Source of the DNA: Bremerella cremea
GTDB taxonomy: Bacteria; Planctomycetota; Planctomycetia; Pirellulales; Pirellulaceae
Direction: 5' to 3'
Assembly (NCBI RefSeq): GCF_003335505.1
Contig: NZ_QPEX01000028.1
Span: forward strand, 1-64,000
Length of the DNA: 64,000 nucleotides
Numbering within the stretch: the first letter of the stretch is position 1; each line of letters opens with the position of its first letter. The translations under genes were made by a program, and so were the position numbers. A model generated the notes under the pieces. That model saw only the letters and a program-made list of their open reading frames with translations, ran no database searches and was not told where the DNA came from. This document shows, in pieces, positions 54,068 through 62,246 of the stretch.

Positions 54068-54793
54068 ATGAACCCCCCTACCCTTTGGCCAGTGATTGTA
54101 TTGCTAGTTGCCGTGGCCGCATCGGCAACTTTCGCTCAGGAGAAACAGACGTCTGATGCCGATGATACGTCGACAGAAACGGTTTCTAAGGTCGAGCAAG
54201 AACCAGCCAAATCGTACGACGAGATGGGCTTCGAAGAGTTGGACGCGTTGGTCAAGCAGCTTGCCGCAAAGCTGAAGGATCAAGAGAGTCTCGGCAGTGG
54301 CGGTGCCATTACCGAGGAGCGCATTGAGGAACAGCAAAAAGCGAATGAGCTACGCGAACAGCTGTTCAAAGCCAACATGGCTTTGCGTAAAAAAGGAGCC
54401 GAGATTCGTCAGGTCGAACGGGAGAAGTGGCTAGGCCATCTGAATGAGCTCACCACAAGGCTCGACGATATGAAACGCGAGCGTTTTACGATCTTGGAAA
54501 AGTTCTACGAAGCAAGCAAAGCAAAATACGATGCCGGGCGAGTGGGTATTGATGTGGCACTCGCAGCCGAAATTGAACTAGCTGATGCCGAGTTCGAGCT
54601 ACACGGCAGAGATGCCTACAAGACTCGCATGATTCGTTTGCGTGAATGGCAAGAAGAAATCGAAGCTGGCGAGGCGAACGAACGACGCCAGGAAGATTAT
54701 CTAAAAGTCAAATCACAATTCCTCAAAACCTATATCGAGTACCTCAAGGGGACTGAGGAAAGTTATCGCGAGATCCTTAAGCGATATCCTTAA
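54068..54793 (+). CDS. Exported coiled-coil protein with TolC-hairpin-like motif
   Basis: A 241-residue protein. ATG 54068 is used because it opens a signal peptide (about 1-22, ending SATFA), although an upstream GTG is in frame. An acidic linker precedes long helices: a heptad-rich part (about 70-150), then FYEASKAKYDAGRVGIDVAL and AAEIELADAEFEL. This last pattern (Y-x-x-G ... A/L-x-A-E-x-E-L-A-x-A-E-x-E-L) is like the helical repeat of TolC/OEP proteins but without beta strands. I do not recognise a named family. The next gene carries the same motif, so the two are probably a diverged tandem pair. Confidence 0.8.
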   Translation: MNPPTLWPVIVLLVAVAASATFAQEKQTSDADDTSTETVSKVEQEPAKSYDEMGFEELDALVKQLAAKLKDQESLGSGGAITEERIEEQQKANELREQLFKANMALRKKGAEIRQVEREKWLGHLNELTTRLDDMKRERFTILEKFYEASKAKYDAGRVGIDVALAAEIELADAEFELHGRDAYKTRMIRLREWQEEIEAGEANERRQEDYLKVKSQFLKTYIEYLKGTEESYREILKRYP

Positions 54794-54825
54794 AAATGGT
54801 GGCATTGCCGCCCTATAAAGCAGTG

Positions 54826-54855
54826 AAATGGTCCCGTTGTATCGGGGCCATTTTT
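54826..54855 (+). terminator. Rho-independent terminator between the two coiled-coil genes
   Basis: AAATGGTCCCG (54826-54836) pairs with CGGGGCCATTT (54843-54853) with one G-U pair and a 6-base loop; T-run to 54855. It lies 33 bases past the first gene's stop, so the second gene probably depends on read-through or its own start site. Confidence 0.85.
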
Positions 54856-54879
54856 CGTTCTTGTTGAAAGGAGTTTTCC

Positions 54880-55323
54880 ATGCGAGGTACCTCATGGTTC
54901 GCGGCGGTGGTGATTGTCATGTGCGTTGGTCTTTTTGCGATCGCACAAGACGGAGCGAAACCTGACGCCGCAAAGACACCGCCGGTTTCTGTGCAAGGGA
55001 AGTTAGACGAGCTGCTCCACCAGCGGCGCGATACGTTGGCGGCCGCTTATGAGCATACGCTACAGCAATACAAATCAGGGGTTGGATCTTTCCATGAGGT
55101 GCTCTCGGCGGAAGCTGAGTTGGCCGGTGCAGAACTGGAACTTGCCTCGACCGTGGCTGCTCGACAACGGATTCATGAACGCCGTATCAAGGCCCTCGTG
55201 CAGCAAGAAAGAAACTTGGAAAAACAGGTCCGCTCTGGTACAATCCGAGAACTCCCCCTCTATCAAGCCAAAGCCCGCCGGCTTCAAGCTGAAATTGAGA
55301 TGCTGCGTGATACCGAGGATTAG
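54880..55323 (+). CDS. Exported coiled-coil protein, relative of the upstream gene
   Basis: A 147-residue protein with a signal peptide (about 1-23, ending FAIAQ) and AAAGGAG about ten bases before the ATG. The mature part is almost all helix: AAAYEHTLQQYKSGVGSFHEVL then SAEAELAGAELELASTVAAR, the same Y-x-x-G ... AE-x-ELA-x-AE-x-EL pattern as the preceding gene. A basic/acidic coiled coil follows to the C-terminus. It may act as a periplasmic oligomer or adaptor. Family unknown to me. Confidence 0.82.
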   Translation: MRGTSWFAAVVIVMCVGLFAIAQDGAKPDAAKTPPVSVQGKLDELLHQRRDTLAAAYEHTLQQYKSGVGSFHEVLSAEAELAGAELELASTVAARQRIHERRIKALVQQERNLEKQVRSGTIRELPLYQAKARRLQAEIEMLRDTED

Positions 55324-55452
55324 GCTTGTTGTGAACGCCGGGTGGTTTCTCTGGCAAGTAGCAGATTTGAGTTCTCTGGACTGCCTCTCGTGAACGGCTT
55401 GTAATTTTCCGCTTGCCACGTGCGGCAGTTCCTATTCTTGATCAATACATCC

Positions 55453-56490
55453 ATGGCAATAATTCTCTTTTTGGTGTTGTGGCTTCTAACGTTTGCTCTT
55501 TGGTTGCTCGGATGCCGCCTAGGGCTCACTTGGGCGAAAGTGTCCCAGTACAAATTCGGTCAAATTCTTTTGGCTGCGCTGGTTTCCATTGTTGGGACTG
55601 GAGTGATCAATGCGATCTTCATGGCGCTGATAGCCAAGTCAGGGATGCCTCCCAGCATTGCTTTGCCGATGGGTTTGTTCGTGAATGTGGGACTGTGGGT
55701 AGCGATCACGGTCTTGGCTATCTCGTACATCATTCGCGTTCCGTTGCGTCCTTCGTTTTTGATCGCGATGCCCACCTTTTTGGCTCCGGTGGTGACTCTG
55801 TTGTTGACGATGTTTGTGGTTAAACCGTTTCTGTTGGAAGCTTATGTCGTTCCGGCCTCCTCAATGTCCCCCACGATTCTCGGGCGACATGTTTGTTCTG
55901 TCTGCGAGGAGTGTGGTGCGCCGCGGTACGGGAGTGCCTCGCTCTATCGTCCAGGCATTCTTGGAGGCGACGATGTGGAGATGATCTGTGAGAACTTCCA
56001 CGTCACGAAGTCTCCGCCGCCTGATCCGGAGGTATTTCCAGGAGATCGAGTTATGGTAGCCAAATGGAAGAAACCGAAACGCTGGGACATAATTGTTTTC
56101 AAATATCCCAATGAACCGGAGGTCCCTTATGTGAAGCGATTGGTGGGGCTTCCTGGCGAAACAATCACGATTGAAGGAGGAGCCGTGTATGCCGATGGCA
56201 AGAAGTTAGAGTTGCCGCCCAACCTTCAAGGACTGACCTATGTCGATCACTTTGAAGACTCTCTTTTTTCCCATGGTCCGCATCTCTGGGGGCATGTCGA
56301 CAAGCCTGCCATCTTGGGAGAGGACGAGTATTTCGTGTTGGGGGACTTCACGACCAATTCATCCGATTCGCGACTTTGGAGGGACGAGTACGACGATACG
56401 CATCATCCCTACGCGGTGCCGGCAGATCATCTGATAGGCGTTGTTTCTGAGATTTACTGGCCCGCTTCCCGATGGCGCTCGTTTCCCTGA
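55453..56490 (+). CDS. lepB: Signal peptidase I with N-terminal membrane domain and cysteine insert
   Basis: A protein of about 345 residues. ATG 55453 is preferred; a GTG at 55420 would add 11 residues. Four or so helices (first 130 residues) precede the catalytic part. The Ser nucleophile lies in ASSMSPT (about Ser137) and the Lys base in VPYVKRLVGLPGETITI (about Lys228); the box E equivalent is LGDFTTNSSDSRLW. Directly after the Ser box there is an insert of about 40 residues with CSVCEECGAP and later ICENFH, like a partly degenerate zinc ribbon. Most bacterial LepB enzymes have one or two anchor helices and no such insert. It cleaves signal peptides of exported proteins, of which this window has many. 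Confidence 0.9.
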   Translation: MAIILFLVLWLLTFALWLLGCRLGLTWAKVSQYKFGQILLAALVSIVGTGVINAIFMALIAKSGMPPSIALPMGLFVNVGLWVAITVLAISYIIRVPLRPSFLIAMPTFLAPVVTLLLTMFVVKPFLLEAYVVPASSMSPTILGRHVCSVCEECGAPRYGSASLYRPGILGGDDVEMICENFHVTKSPPPDPEVFPGDRVMVAKWKKPKRWDIIVFKYPNEPEVPYVKRLVGLPGETITIEGGAVYADGKKLELPPNLQGLTYVDHFEDSLFSHGPHLWGHVDKPAILGEDEYFVLGDFTTNSSDSRLWRDEYDDTHHPYAVPADHLIGVVSEIYWPASRWRSFP

Positions 56491-56621
56491 TGCCATTTGG
56501 CATGCTATCACTCTCGCGAATCGCTCTATCGCTGGTCCGGGGAACTCGCTAAATTCGCCGCCGGTTCCCGTTTGGCATCCCCCTAGGGGGTTCTTCTATT
56601 TCCGTGGCGAGATTTCTGGTG

Positions 56622-57680
56622 ATGCAGAAGACATATCTCCAAACAGCTTTCGTGGGTTGGATCGTGCTGGCAAGTGCTTCGCTTGGCTGGGGCCAAGATG
56701 TAAAGGCCTTGATCACCGAAGCCGCTAAGTTGAGCGATACGGCTCAGACTCAGGAAGAGCTGACGAAGGTGATTGAACTCTGCACGACGTCTGCCCATTT
56801 AGAACTTGCTCCGCCCCAAGTCGAGTATTTCAACAACTTGGAAGCGTGGGCGCGAAACAAGCGGGGAGAGCTTTATTCGGTGGCTTCGCTGGAATCAGAA
56901 GATCCGGCGGAGATTCGTAAATTTGAAGCGGCTGCACTAACCGACTACACGCTGGCGGTGCAAAAGAACCCCAAGCATTGGCAAGCCGTCCACAATCGCG
57001 GGCTCAGCTACGCTGTGCTCGGAGAAACCGAGAAGGCACTGAGCGATTTCGACACCGCTTATCAGTTGAATCCCAAATTCGATACGGCTCTCTATAACAA
57101 AGCAGAAATGCTGTACGAAGGTGGCAAGTTCTCTGCGGCACTCCAGGCTTACCAGCAAGTTCTCAAAGCGAATCCCAAAGACGTTGGCGCGATGACCGGT
57201 CAGGCCCATTGCTTCTACCGCCTAGAGAACTACGAGTCGGCCATGATTGCCTACGGTCAGGCCATCAAGTTGGCACCTGACAATGCGATGGTGCTTGCCA
57301 ATCGCGCCGATGCCTACAGCGATTTAGGTTATTGGAAAGAAGCCATTCTCGATTACAAGCAAGCCCTGACCTTGGAAAAAGACTTGCCGCGCGCTCAGCA
57401 AGGCTTGGCCTGGATATTGGCGACCTGCCCAGACGACAAATTCCGTAACCCGGAACTGGCACTAAGGTTCGCCAAAGCAGCCGTCGCCCAAACCGACTTT
57501 GTCGACTTCCGTTTCTACGACACCCTTGCCGCTGCCGAAGCAGCAATGGGGCAATTCGACACCGCCAAACAGCGGGTGGGCGAGGCCATTAAAGCTGCTC
57601 CTCGCACAGAAAAGCCGTTCCTGCAGCACCGTTTGGCCCTGTACGAGAAACGCCAGCCTTACCGCGAACCGAAACGGTAA
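56622..57680 (+). CDS. Exported TPR protein
   Basis: A 352-residue protein. ATG 56622 opens a signal peptide (about 1-25, ending LGWGQ); a GTG six codons earlier is in frame. The mature part has at least five tetratricopeptide repeats: NPKHWQAVHNRGLSYAVLGE, NPKFDTALYNKAEMLYEGGK, NPKDVGAMTGQAHCFYRLEN, APDNAMVLANRADAYSDLGY and a following LEKDLPRAQQGLAWILATC. It probably serves as a periplasmic protein-binding scaffold; no catalytic motif. It lies 131 bases after the signal peptidase gene on the same strand. Confidence 0.9.
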   Translation: MQKTYLQTAFVGWIVLASASLGWGQDVKALITEAAKLSDTAQTQEELTKVIELCTTSAHLELAPPQVEYFNNLEAWARNKRGELYSVASLESEDPAEIRKFEAAALTDYTLAVQKNPKHWQAVHNRGLSYAVLGETEKALSDFDTAYQLNPKFDTALYNKAEMLYEGGKFSAALQAYQQVLKANPKDVGAMTGQAHCFYRLENYESAMIAYGQAIKLAPDNAMVLANRADAYSDLGYWKEAILDYKQALTLEKDLPRAQQGLAWILATCPDDKFRNPELALRFAKAAVAQTDFVDFRFYDTLAAAEAAMGQFDTAKQRVGEAIKAAPRTEKPFLQHRLALYEKRQPYREPKR

Positions 57681-57757
57681 GAGTTTCTCTTCAATATGGT
57701 TACATTCTGACCGAATAGGGGTGTGGGTATACACACTTTCATAAGGTCAGGGGTGTC

Positions 57758-57964
57758 ATGAGTCTCGAATGGTACGAGCGTATCACGCAGTTCAATGGCG
57801 TATTGATTATTGCGGGAATCGTAGGAGCCCTGTTTTCGTTGACCTGCCTAGTCCTTCATTGGGCTTCCCCAAAACGACGCAGTGATGCAATGGGTTTGTT
57901 GTTTTTTCTGGGGTTAATCTGCCTGGCCTATGGCATTCAGTGCTTCACACTGCTTTGGATGTGA
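57758..57964 (+). CDS. Small two-helix membrane protein, hypothetical
   Basis: A 68-residue protein with two hydrophobic helices (about 14-34 and 46-65) joined by a basic loop SPKRRSDA. AGGGG lies about six bases before the ATG, and a -10-like TATACA (57728-57733) is close upstream. Composition and helix spacing look like a genuine small membrane protein. No family recognised. Confidence 0.68.
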   Translation: MSLEWYERITQFNGVLIIAGIVGALFSLTCLVLHWASPKRRSDAMGLLFFLGLICLAYGIQCFTLLWM

Positions 57965-58590
57965 GTGACTAAAAGAAAGAGATTTCCCCGCGCGAACCTT
58001 TGCCACAGCACGACTATCTAAAGTTCGGAAGCCGAACAGGTTTGCCCGCAATGATAAAAATCGGTGAAAATTTCGCCTTCCCCATCTGAGGGCCTTGGTA
58101 TACAGTAGAAGAGCAGCGTGGTTAGGGCACTTAGCCGTCCCTTAACACTTCATGGCTCTGACTAAGGGTTGGGGAGTTGATTTCGGAAATCACGCGCCGG
58201 TGTTAACTATCAATCAGTTAAGCCTTTACAGGGATTTTTAGTCCCGCATTTTGTATGAAGACCATCCATCTTCTCATTCTTTCGACGCGACGTCCCATTG
58301 TGGTGGGACCAGGAATTTCAGCAGCCGCTTAGCTGACGTTCCCCTCTCGACATGTGCGCCGGCATTCCCAAGTGATCTAGCGGGAACTGCCAAAACCAGT
58401 AAGATGCTGGATCACTATACGCAGGCTCCGCGAGCCCATATTAGGGCAAACTGGGCCCAGTGTCCGAGACGAGTCAGCAGCGGTTTACCGGATTCTGTTT
58501 CCGATTTTAGGTTCGCGCTTTTCCCCTTCCCTGAGCGAGAGCCGAACCCTTTGCTCCCTTACACCTGTTATTTATTTCAATCGTGACATT
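57965..58590. other. Long leader region upstream of EF-G gene
   Basis: A 626-base gap. A 111-codon frame at 58251-58586 has no protein-like features and runs into the EF-G start. Short hairpins (GATTTC-G-GAAATC near 58173; GGGA...TCCC near 58230) may belong to a 5' leader. No known riboswitch or ribosomal-protein operator was recognised. Confidence 0.45.
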
Positions 58591-60684
58591 ATGGACCTGA
58601 AGAAACTACGAAACATCGGTATTTCGGCTCACATCGACTCCGGTAAGACGACTCTGAGCGAACGCATCCTGTTCTACAGCGGACGTATCCACAAGATCGA
58701 AGAAGTTCGTGGTGGTGGCGACGGTGCGACCATGGACCACATGGAACTGGAAAAGGAGCGAGGGATCACGATTACCTCCGCTGCTACCAGCGTTTCCTGG
58801 AATGGTCACCCGATCAACCTGATTGATACCCCGGGCCACGTTGACTTTACCGTCGAAGTGGAACGCTCGCTTCGCGTTCTCGACGGTGCGATCCTCGTGC
58901 TTTGCTCGGTGGGTGGTGTGCAAGCTCAGTCCCTCACCGTCGACCGCCAAATGAAGCGGTACAAGGTTCCGCGCCTGGCGTTCATCAACAAGATGGACCG
59001 AACCGGTGCCAACCCCGACAGCGTGATCAAGCAGATGCGTGCCAAGCTGGGCGTGGATGCAATCGCGTACCAAATTCCGATCGGCAAGGAAGAGAACTTC
59101 AAGGGTGTTGTCGACCTGATCGAAATGGAAGCCATTTACTACGATGGCCAACAGGGCGAAACGGTCCGTAAGGAAGCGATTCCAGACGACTTGGTTGAAA
59201 CGGCTCAGTTGGCTCGTCACGACATGCTCGAAGCATTGTCGAACTACAGCGACGAGATCATGGAACTGTTGCTTTCCGAAGAAGAAGTTCCGAACGAATT
59301 GATCTACAAGACCACGCACGACGCCGTTGTTGGTCTGCAGATCACGCCAGTCTTCATGGGAACGGCCTTCAAGAACAAGGGCGTGCAAACGCTGCTGGAC
59401 GCGATCGTGCGTTACCTGCCGTCGCCGCTGGAAGTGAAGTACGCCGCGAATACGTTCCACGAATCGGAAGACAAGATTCCGCTGGCCTGCGACAACAGCA
59501 AGCCGTTCGTTGGTATGGCATTCAAGATTGTCGAAGATCCGTACGGTCAGTTGACCTTCATGCGGATTTACCAGGGCAAGATTGAAAAGGGACAACCTTA
59601 CGTCAATCAGCGTACCGGCAAGACCGAACGTTTTGCTCGTATCGTGCGGATGCACTCGAACAAGCGTGAAGAAATCGATTCGGCTGGTGCCGGTGATATT
59701 ATCGCCGTGACCGGTGTCGATTGTGCTTCTGGTGATACCTACGCCAAGGAACGCGAGTTCTGCTCGTTGGAAAACATCTTCGTGCCGATCCCGGTGATCA
59801 AGATTTCGGTCGCCCCGAAGAGCCGAGACGACAGCGACAAGCTGAGCAAAGCGTTGCAGCGTTTCCGTAAGGAAGACCCCACTTTCCACGTGTTCACCGA
59901 TCCTGAGACGAACGAAACGATCATCGCAGGCATGGGTGAGTTGCACTTGGACGTTTACGTCGAGCGTATTCGCCGCGAATACAAGGTGGAAGTCGTCACC
60001 GGCCCACCGAAGGTTTCGTATCGCGAAAGCCCAACGCAATTGGTCGAGTACAACTACAAGCACAAAAAGCAGACGGGTGGTTCCGGTCAGTTCGCTCATA
60101 TCGTCGGATCGATGGAGCCGCTGGCGCAAGACACCGAAGATGCCGAAAACTTTGTGTTTGAAGACAAGATCAGCCAGGGTCGTATTCCTAAGGAATACAT
60201 CCCGGCCGTTCAGCGTGGTTTTGAAGACTGCATGGGTAAGGGGCCCTTGGCCGAATTCCCTGTGGTGGGCATGAAAGTTACCCTTTCCGATGGTTCGTAC
60301 CACGATGTGGACTCCTCGGAAATGGCGTTCCGAATTGCTGCTCAAGGCTGCTTCCGCGAAAACTTCATGAAGATGAAGCCGACCTTGCTCGAGCCAATCA
60401 TGAACGTGGAAGTTGAAATTCCTGAAGCGTTCCAAGGTCCGGTCACCGGCGACATTATTGTTCGTCGTGGTATGGTCAATCAAACCGATATGAATGGTGA
60501 CACCACCGTCATTCGGGCTGAAATTCCACTCGCTGCCATGTTCGGTTACGCCACCGAACTGCGTAGCATGACCCAAGGTCAGGGTACCTTCAGTATGGAA
60601 CTGGGCAGCTACAAGCCGACTCCGTCCCATATTCAGGAAGAAGTTGTCGCTGAACGTCGGAAAGAATTGGAAATGGCCAAGTAA
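58591..60684 (+). CDS. fusA: Elongation factor G (SPD/mitochondrial-type EF-G1)
   Basis: A 697-residue translational GTPase that moves tRNA and mRNA through the ribosome. G1 is AHIDSGKTTLSERI (about 13-26), switch 2 is DTPGHVDF, and G4 is NKMD. The residues after G1 (DSGKTT in place of the canonical DAGKTT) and LFYSGRIHKIEEV match the group shared by spirochaetes, planctomycetes, delta-proteobacteria and mitochondria (spdEFG1/mtEFG1). All five domains are present. Codon use is strongly biased to C-ending and GAA/AAG codons, as expected for a highly expressed gene. It stands alone rather than in a str operon with tufA and rpsL/rpsG. Confidence 0.96.
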   Translation: MDLKKLRNIGISAHIDSGKTTLSERILFYSGRIHKIEEVRGGGDGATMDHMELEKERGITITSAATSVSWNGHPINLIDTPGHVDFTVEVERSLRVLDGAILVLCSVGGVQAQSLTVDRQMKRYKVPRLAFINKMDRTGANPDSVIKQMRAKLGVDAIAYQIPIGKEENFKGVVDLIEMEAIYYDGQQGETVRKEAIPDDLVETAQLARHDMLEALSNYSDEIMELLLSEEEVPNELIYKTTHDAVVGLQITPVFMGTAFKNKGVQTLLDAIVRYLPSPLEVKYAANTFHESEDKIPLACDNSKPFVGMAFKIVEDPYGQLTFMRIYQGKIEKGQPYVNQRTGKTERFARIVRMHSNKREEIDSAGAGDIIAVTGVDCASGDTYAKEREFCSLENIFVPIPVIKISVAPKSRDDSDKLSKALQRFRKEDPTFHVFTDPETNETIIAGMGELHLDVYVERIRREYKVEVVTGPPKVSYRESPTQLVEYNYKHKKQTGGSGQFAHIVGSMEPLAQDTEDAENFVFEDKISQGRIPKEYIPAVQRGFEDCMGKGPLAEFPVVGMKVTLSDGSYHDVDSSEMAFRIAAQGCFRENFMKMKPTLLEPIMNVEVEIPEAFQGPVTGDIIVRRGMVNQTDMNGDTTVIRAEIPLAAMFGYATELRSMTQGQGTFSMELGSYKPTPSHIQEEVVAERRKELEMAK

Positions 60685-60714
60685 GTGCTACTTACGCCAT
60701 TTTGACATAACCGG

Positions 60715-60754
60715 CACCTCGGATTGGTTTCGCACCTTTCCGAGGTGTTTTTTT
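60715..60754 (+). terminator. Rho-independent terminator after EF-G
   Basis: CACCTCGG (60715-60722) pairs with CCGAGGTG (60740-60747), followed by seven T (60748-60754). It lies 30 bases after the stop codon. Confidence 0.88.
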
Positions 60755-60842
60755 GCGCTCGTACCAGGCAGAAAACGAACTTCTCGGGTTGCCATGAATG
60801 GGTATTTTGGCGACTTTATTAGGAATTCGAGAGAGAGGTGAA

Positions 60843-60964
60843 CGTACCTGCTTGTCCGGTTCCCTTGCCCCTTTGGGGAGAGGACCAGGTAAGAGATCGG
60901 AAGTGCGTGCCAGGTTCGCCCCCTCACCCTAGCCCTCTCCCCCGTGGACGGGGGCGAGGGGACC
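60843..60964. repeat. REP-like repeats of the CCCTCACCCTAGCCCTC type
   Basis: Two imperfect G/C-rich elements. The first has CCCC-TTT-GGGG (60868-60878) inside a CCTTGCCCC...GGGGAGAGG context. The second has CCCTCACCCTAGCCCTC (60921-60937) and the hairpin CCCCCGT/ACGGGGG (60939-60954), then GAGGGG. This sequence family recurs in intergenic regions of many bacterial genomes, planctomycetes included. A reading frame passes through it into the downstream gene but is not used (see that entry). Confidence 0.8.
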
Positions 60965-60990
60965 AGATTATCTCTGACGAGCAAACACCC

Positions 60991-62145
60991 ATGAAATTCT
61001 TCGCCTTCCATCTGATGCCTTGGGACCGGCTCCCGGACGACTTCGAGCAAAACTATAAGACGGCCTGGACTTGGCTGCCTAACGAGATCTTCGATCCGCA
61101 GCATGGCGGCGAGCTTTACAATAACTATCTCGATCAGTTGGTGCTGGCCGATGAGTTGGGTTTTGATGGGGTTTGCGTCAACGAACACCATCAGAACGCT
61201 TACGGAACGATGCCAAGCCCCAATTTGATGGCGTCGATCTTGGCCCGCCAAACCAAGAACTGCAAGATCGCGGTCGTCGGCAATGCCATTCCGTTTTACG
61301 ATCCACCAACACGCTGTGCCGAAGAATTCGCGATGATCGACTGCATTAGCGGCGGTCGTTTGATTGCTGGCTTGGTGGTTGGCGGTGGCCCAGAGTATTA
61401 CAGCTTCTCGAAGAACCCGACATTCGCTCGCGAGATGTACCGAGAAGCGTTTGACTTGATCATGCGAGCCTGGACCGAGCCAGGTCCGTTCGAGCATTAC
61501 GGCAAGCATTGGAAGCTGAAGTACGTGAATCCGTGGCCGCGCCCGATCCAGCAGCCACATCCGCCGATTTGGATTCCTGGGGCAGGCAGTCGCGAGACAA
61601 TTCAGTTTGTAGCCGAACGCCGCTTTGCCTACATGGGCATTCCTTACTTCCACATGGACTTCTTCCAGCGGAACTTTGATATGTTCCGCGATGCGTGTGA
61701 GAAGTGCGATTACACCGCCGATCCCGAGCAACTCGGTTGGCTGCTGCCGATCTATACGGCGGAAACCGACGAACAGGCTTGGGCTGAGTATGAACCGCAC
61801 TTGTGGTATTTCGTGAAGAAACTGCTCAAGGGGCTGGTCGTCTTTCCGCCCGGCTACACCTCGGCTCGTTCGATTGCCGGTATTCAAAAGGGCCTGCAGC
61901 AGTTCATGAGTACTTGCGAAACGCGGGAAGATATCGAGGCAGGTGGCTACGCGATTGTTGGTAGCCCCGATACTGTCCGCCAGAAACTCTCTGAACGCAT
62001 CAAGAAGCTGGGTGTCGGTAACTTGTTGGGGCTATTCCAGCTAGGAACGCTGCCTCACGATTTGACGTGTAAAAGCATGAAGCTTTTCGCCGAGAAGGTT
62101 ATGCCAGGTCTCCGGGAAGAACTGAACGCAACGGTTGGCGGTTAG
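60991..62145 (+). CDS. LLM-class (luciferase-like) flavin-dependent oxidoreductase
   Basis: A 384-residue protein. ATG 60991 is the start; the in-frame extension to 60838 is translated REP repeat. It is a TIM-barrel luciferase-like monooxygenase with FAFHLMPWDRLP at the N-terminus, NEHHQNAYGTMPSPNLMA (about 67-84), ISGGRLIAGLVVGGGPEY and WPRPIQQPHPPIWIPG. Such enzymes use FMNH2 or F420H2 and oxygen to oxidise aldehydes, sulfur or ring compounds; the substrate is unknown. It is followed by an alpha/beta hydrolase on the same strand and a convergent SDR dehydrogenase, which suggests a small catabolic module. Confidence 0.9.
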   Translation: MKFFAFHLMPWDRLPDDFEQNYKTAWTWLPNEIFDPQHGGELYNNYLDQLVLADELGFDGVCVNEHHQNAYGTMPSPNLMASILARQTKNCKIAVVGNAIPFYDPPTRCAEEFAMIDCISGGRLIAGLVVGGGPEYYSFSKNPTFAREMYREAFDLIMRAWTEPGPFEHYGKHWKLKYVNPWPRPIQQPHPPIWIPGAGSRETIQFVAERRFAYMGIPYFHMDFFQRNFDMFRDACEKCDYTADPEQLGWLLPIYTAETDEQAWAEYEPHLWYFVKKLLKGLVVFPPGYTSARSIAGIQKGLQQFMSTCETREDIEAGGYAIVGSPDTVRQKLSERIKKLGVGNLLGLFQLGTLPHDLTCKSMKLFAEKVMPGLREELNATVGG

Positions 62146-62165
62146 CAACGGCCTCGTTCTCGTAC

Positions 62166-62222
62166 GCCAGGTTGTGCCTGGCAGTCGCGATCTCATCTTC
62201 AAGATGTCAGGCACACCCTGAC
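62166..62222. repeat. REP-like inverted repeat
   Basis: Two 17-base arms, GCCAGGTTGTGCCTGGC (62166-62182) and GTCAGGCACACCCTGAC (62206-62222), are inverted relative to each other with a few mismatches, and each arm is itself nearly palindromic. It lies between the monooxygenase and hydrolase genes. It resembles the CAGG-rich REP elements common in planctomycetes. Confidence 0.75.
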
Positions 62223-62246
62223 CTACCTAAGATTTAAACTACGCCA

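Noticed and set aside
58251..58586. 111-codon frame upstream of EF-G
   Set aside because: Composition is not protein-like, no ribosome-binding site was seen, and it ends at the EF-G start; more likely leader DNA.
58606..60630. A 674-codon open frame antisense to the EF-G gene
   Set aside because: It mirrors the strongly biased codons of fusA, has no protein-like domains, and overlaps the gene along its whole length.
60838..60990. N-terminal extension of the LLM oxidoreductase
   Set aside because: The extension translates REP-type repeat sequence; a normal LLM start is at ATG 60991.
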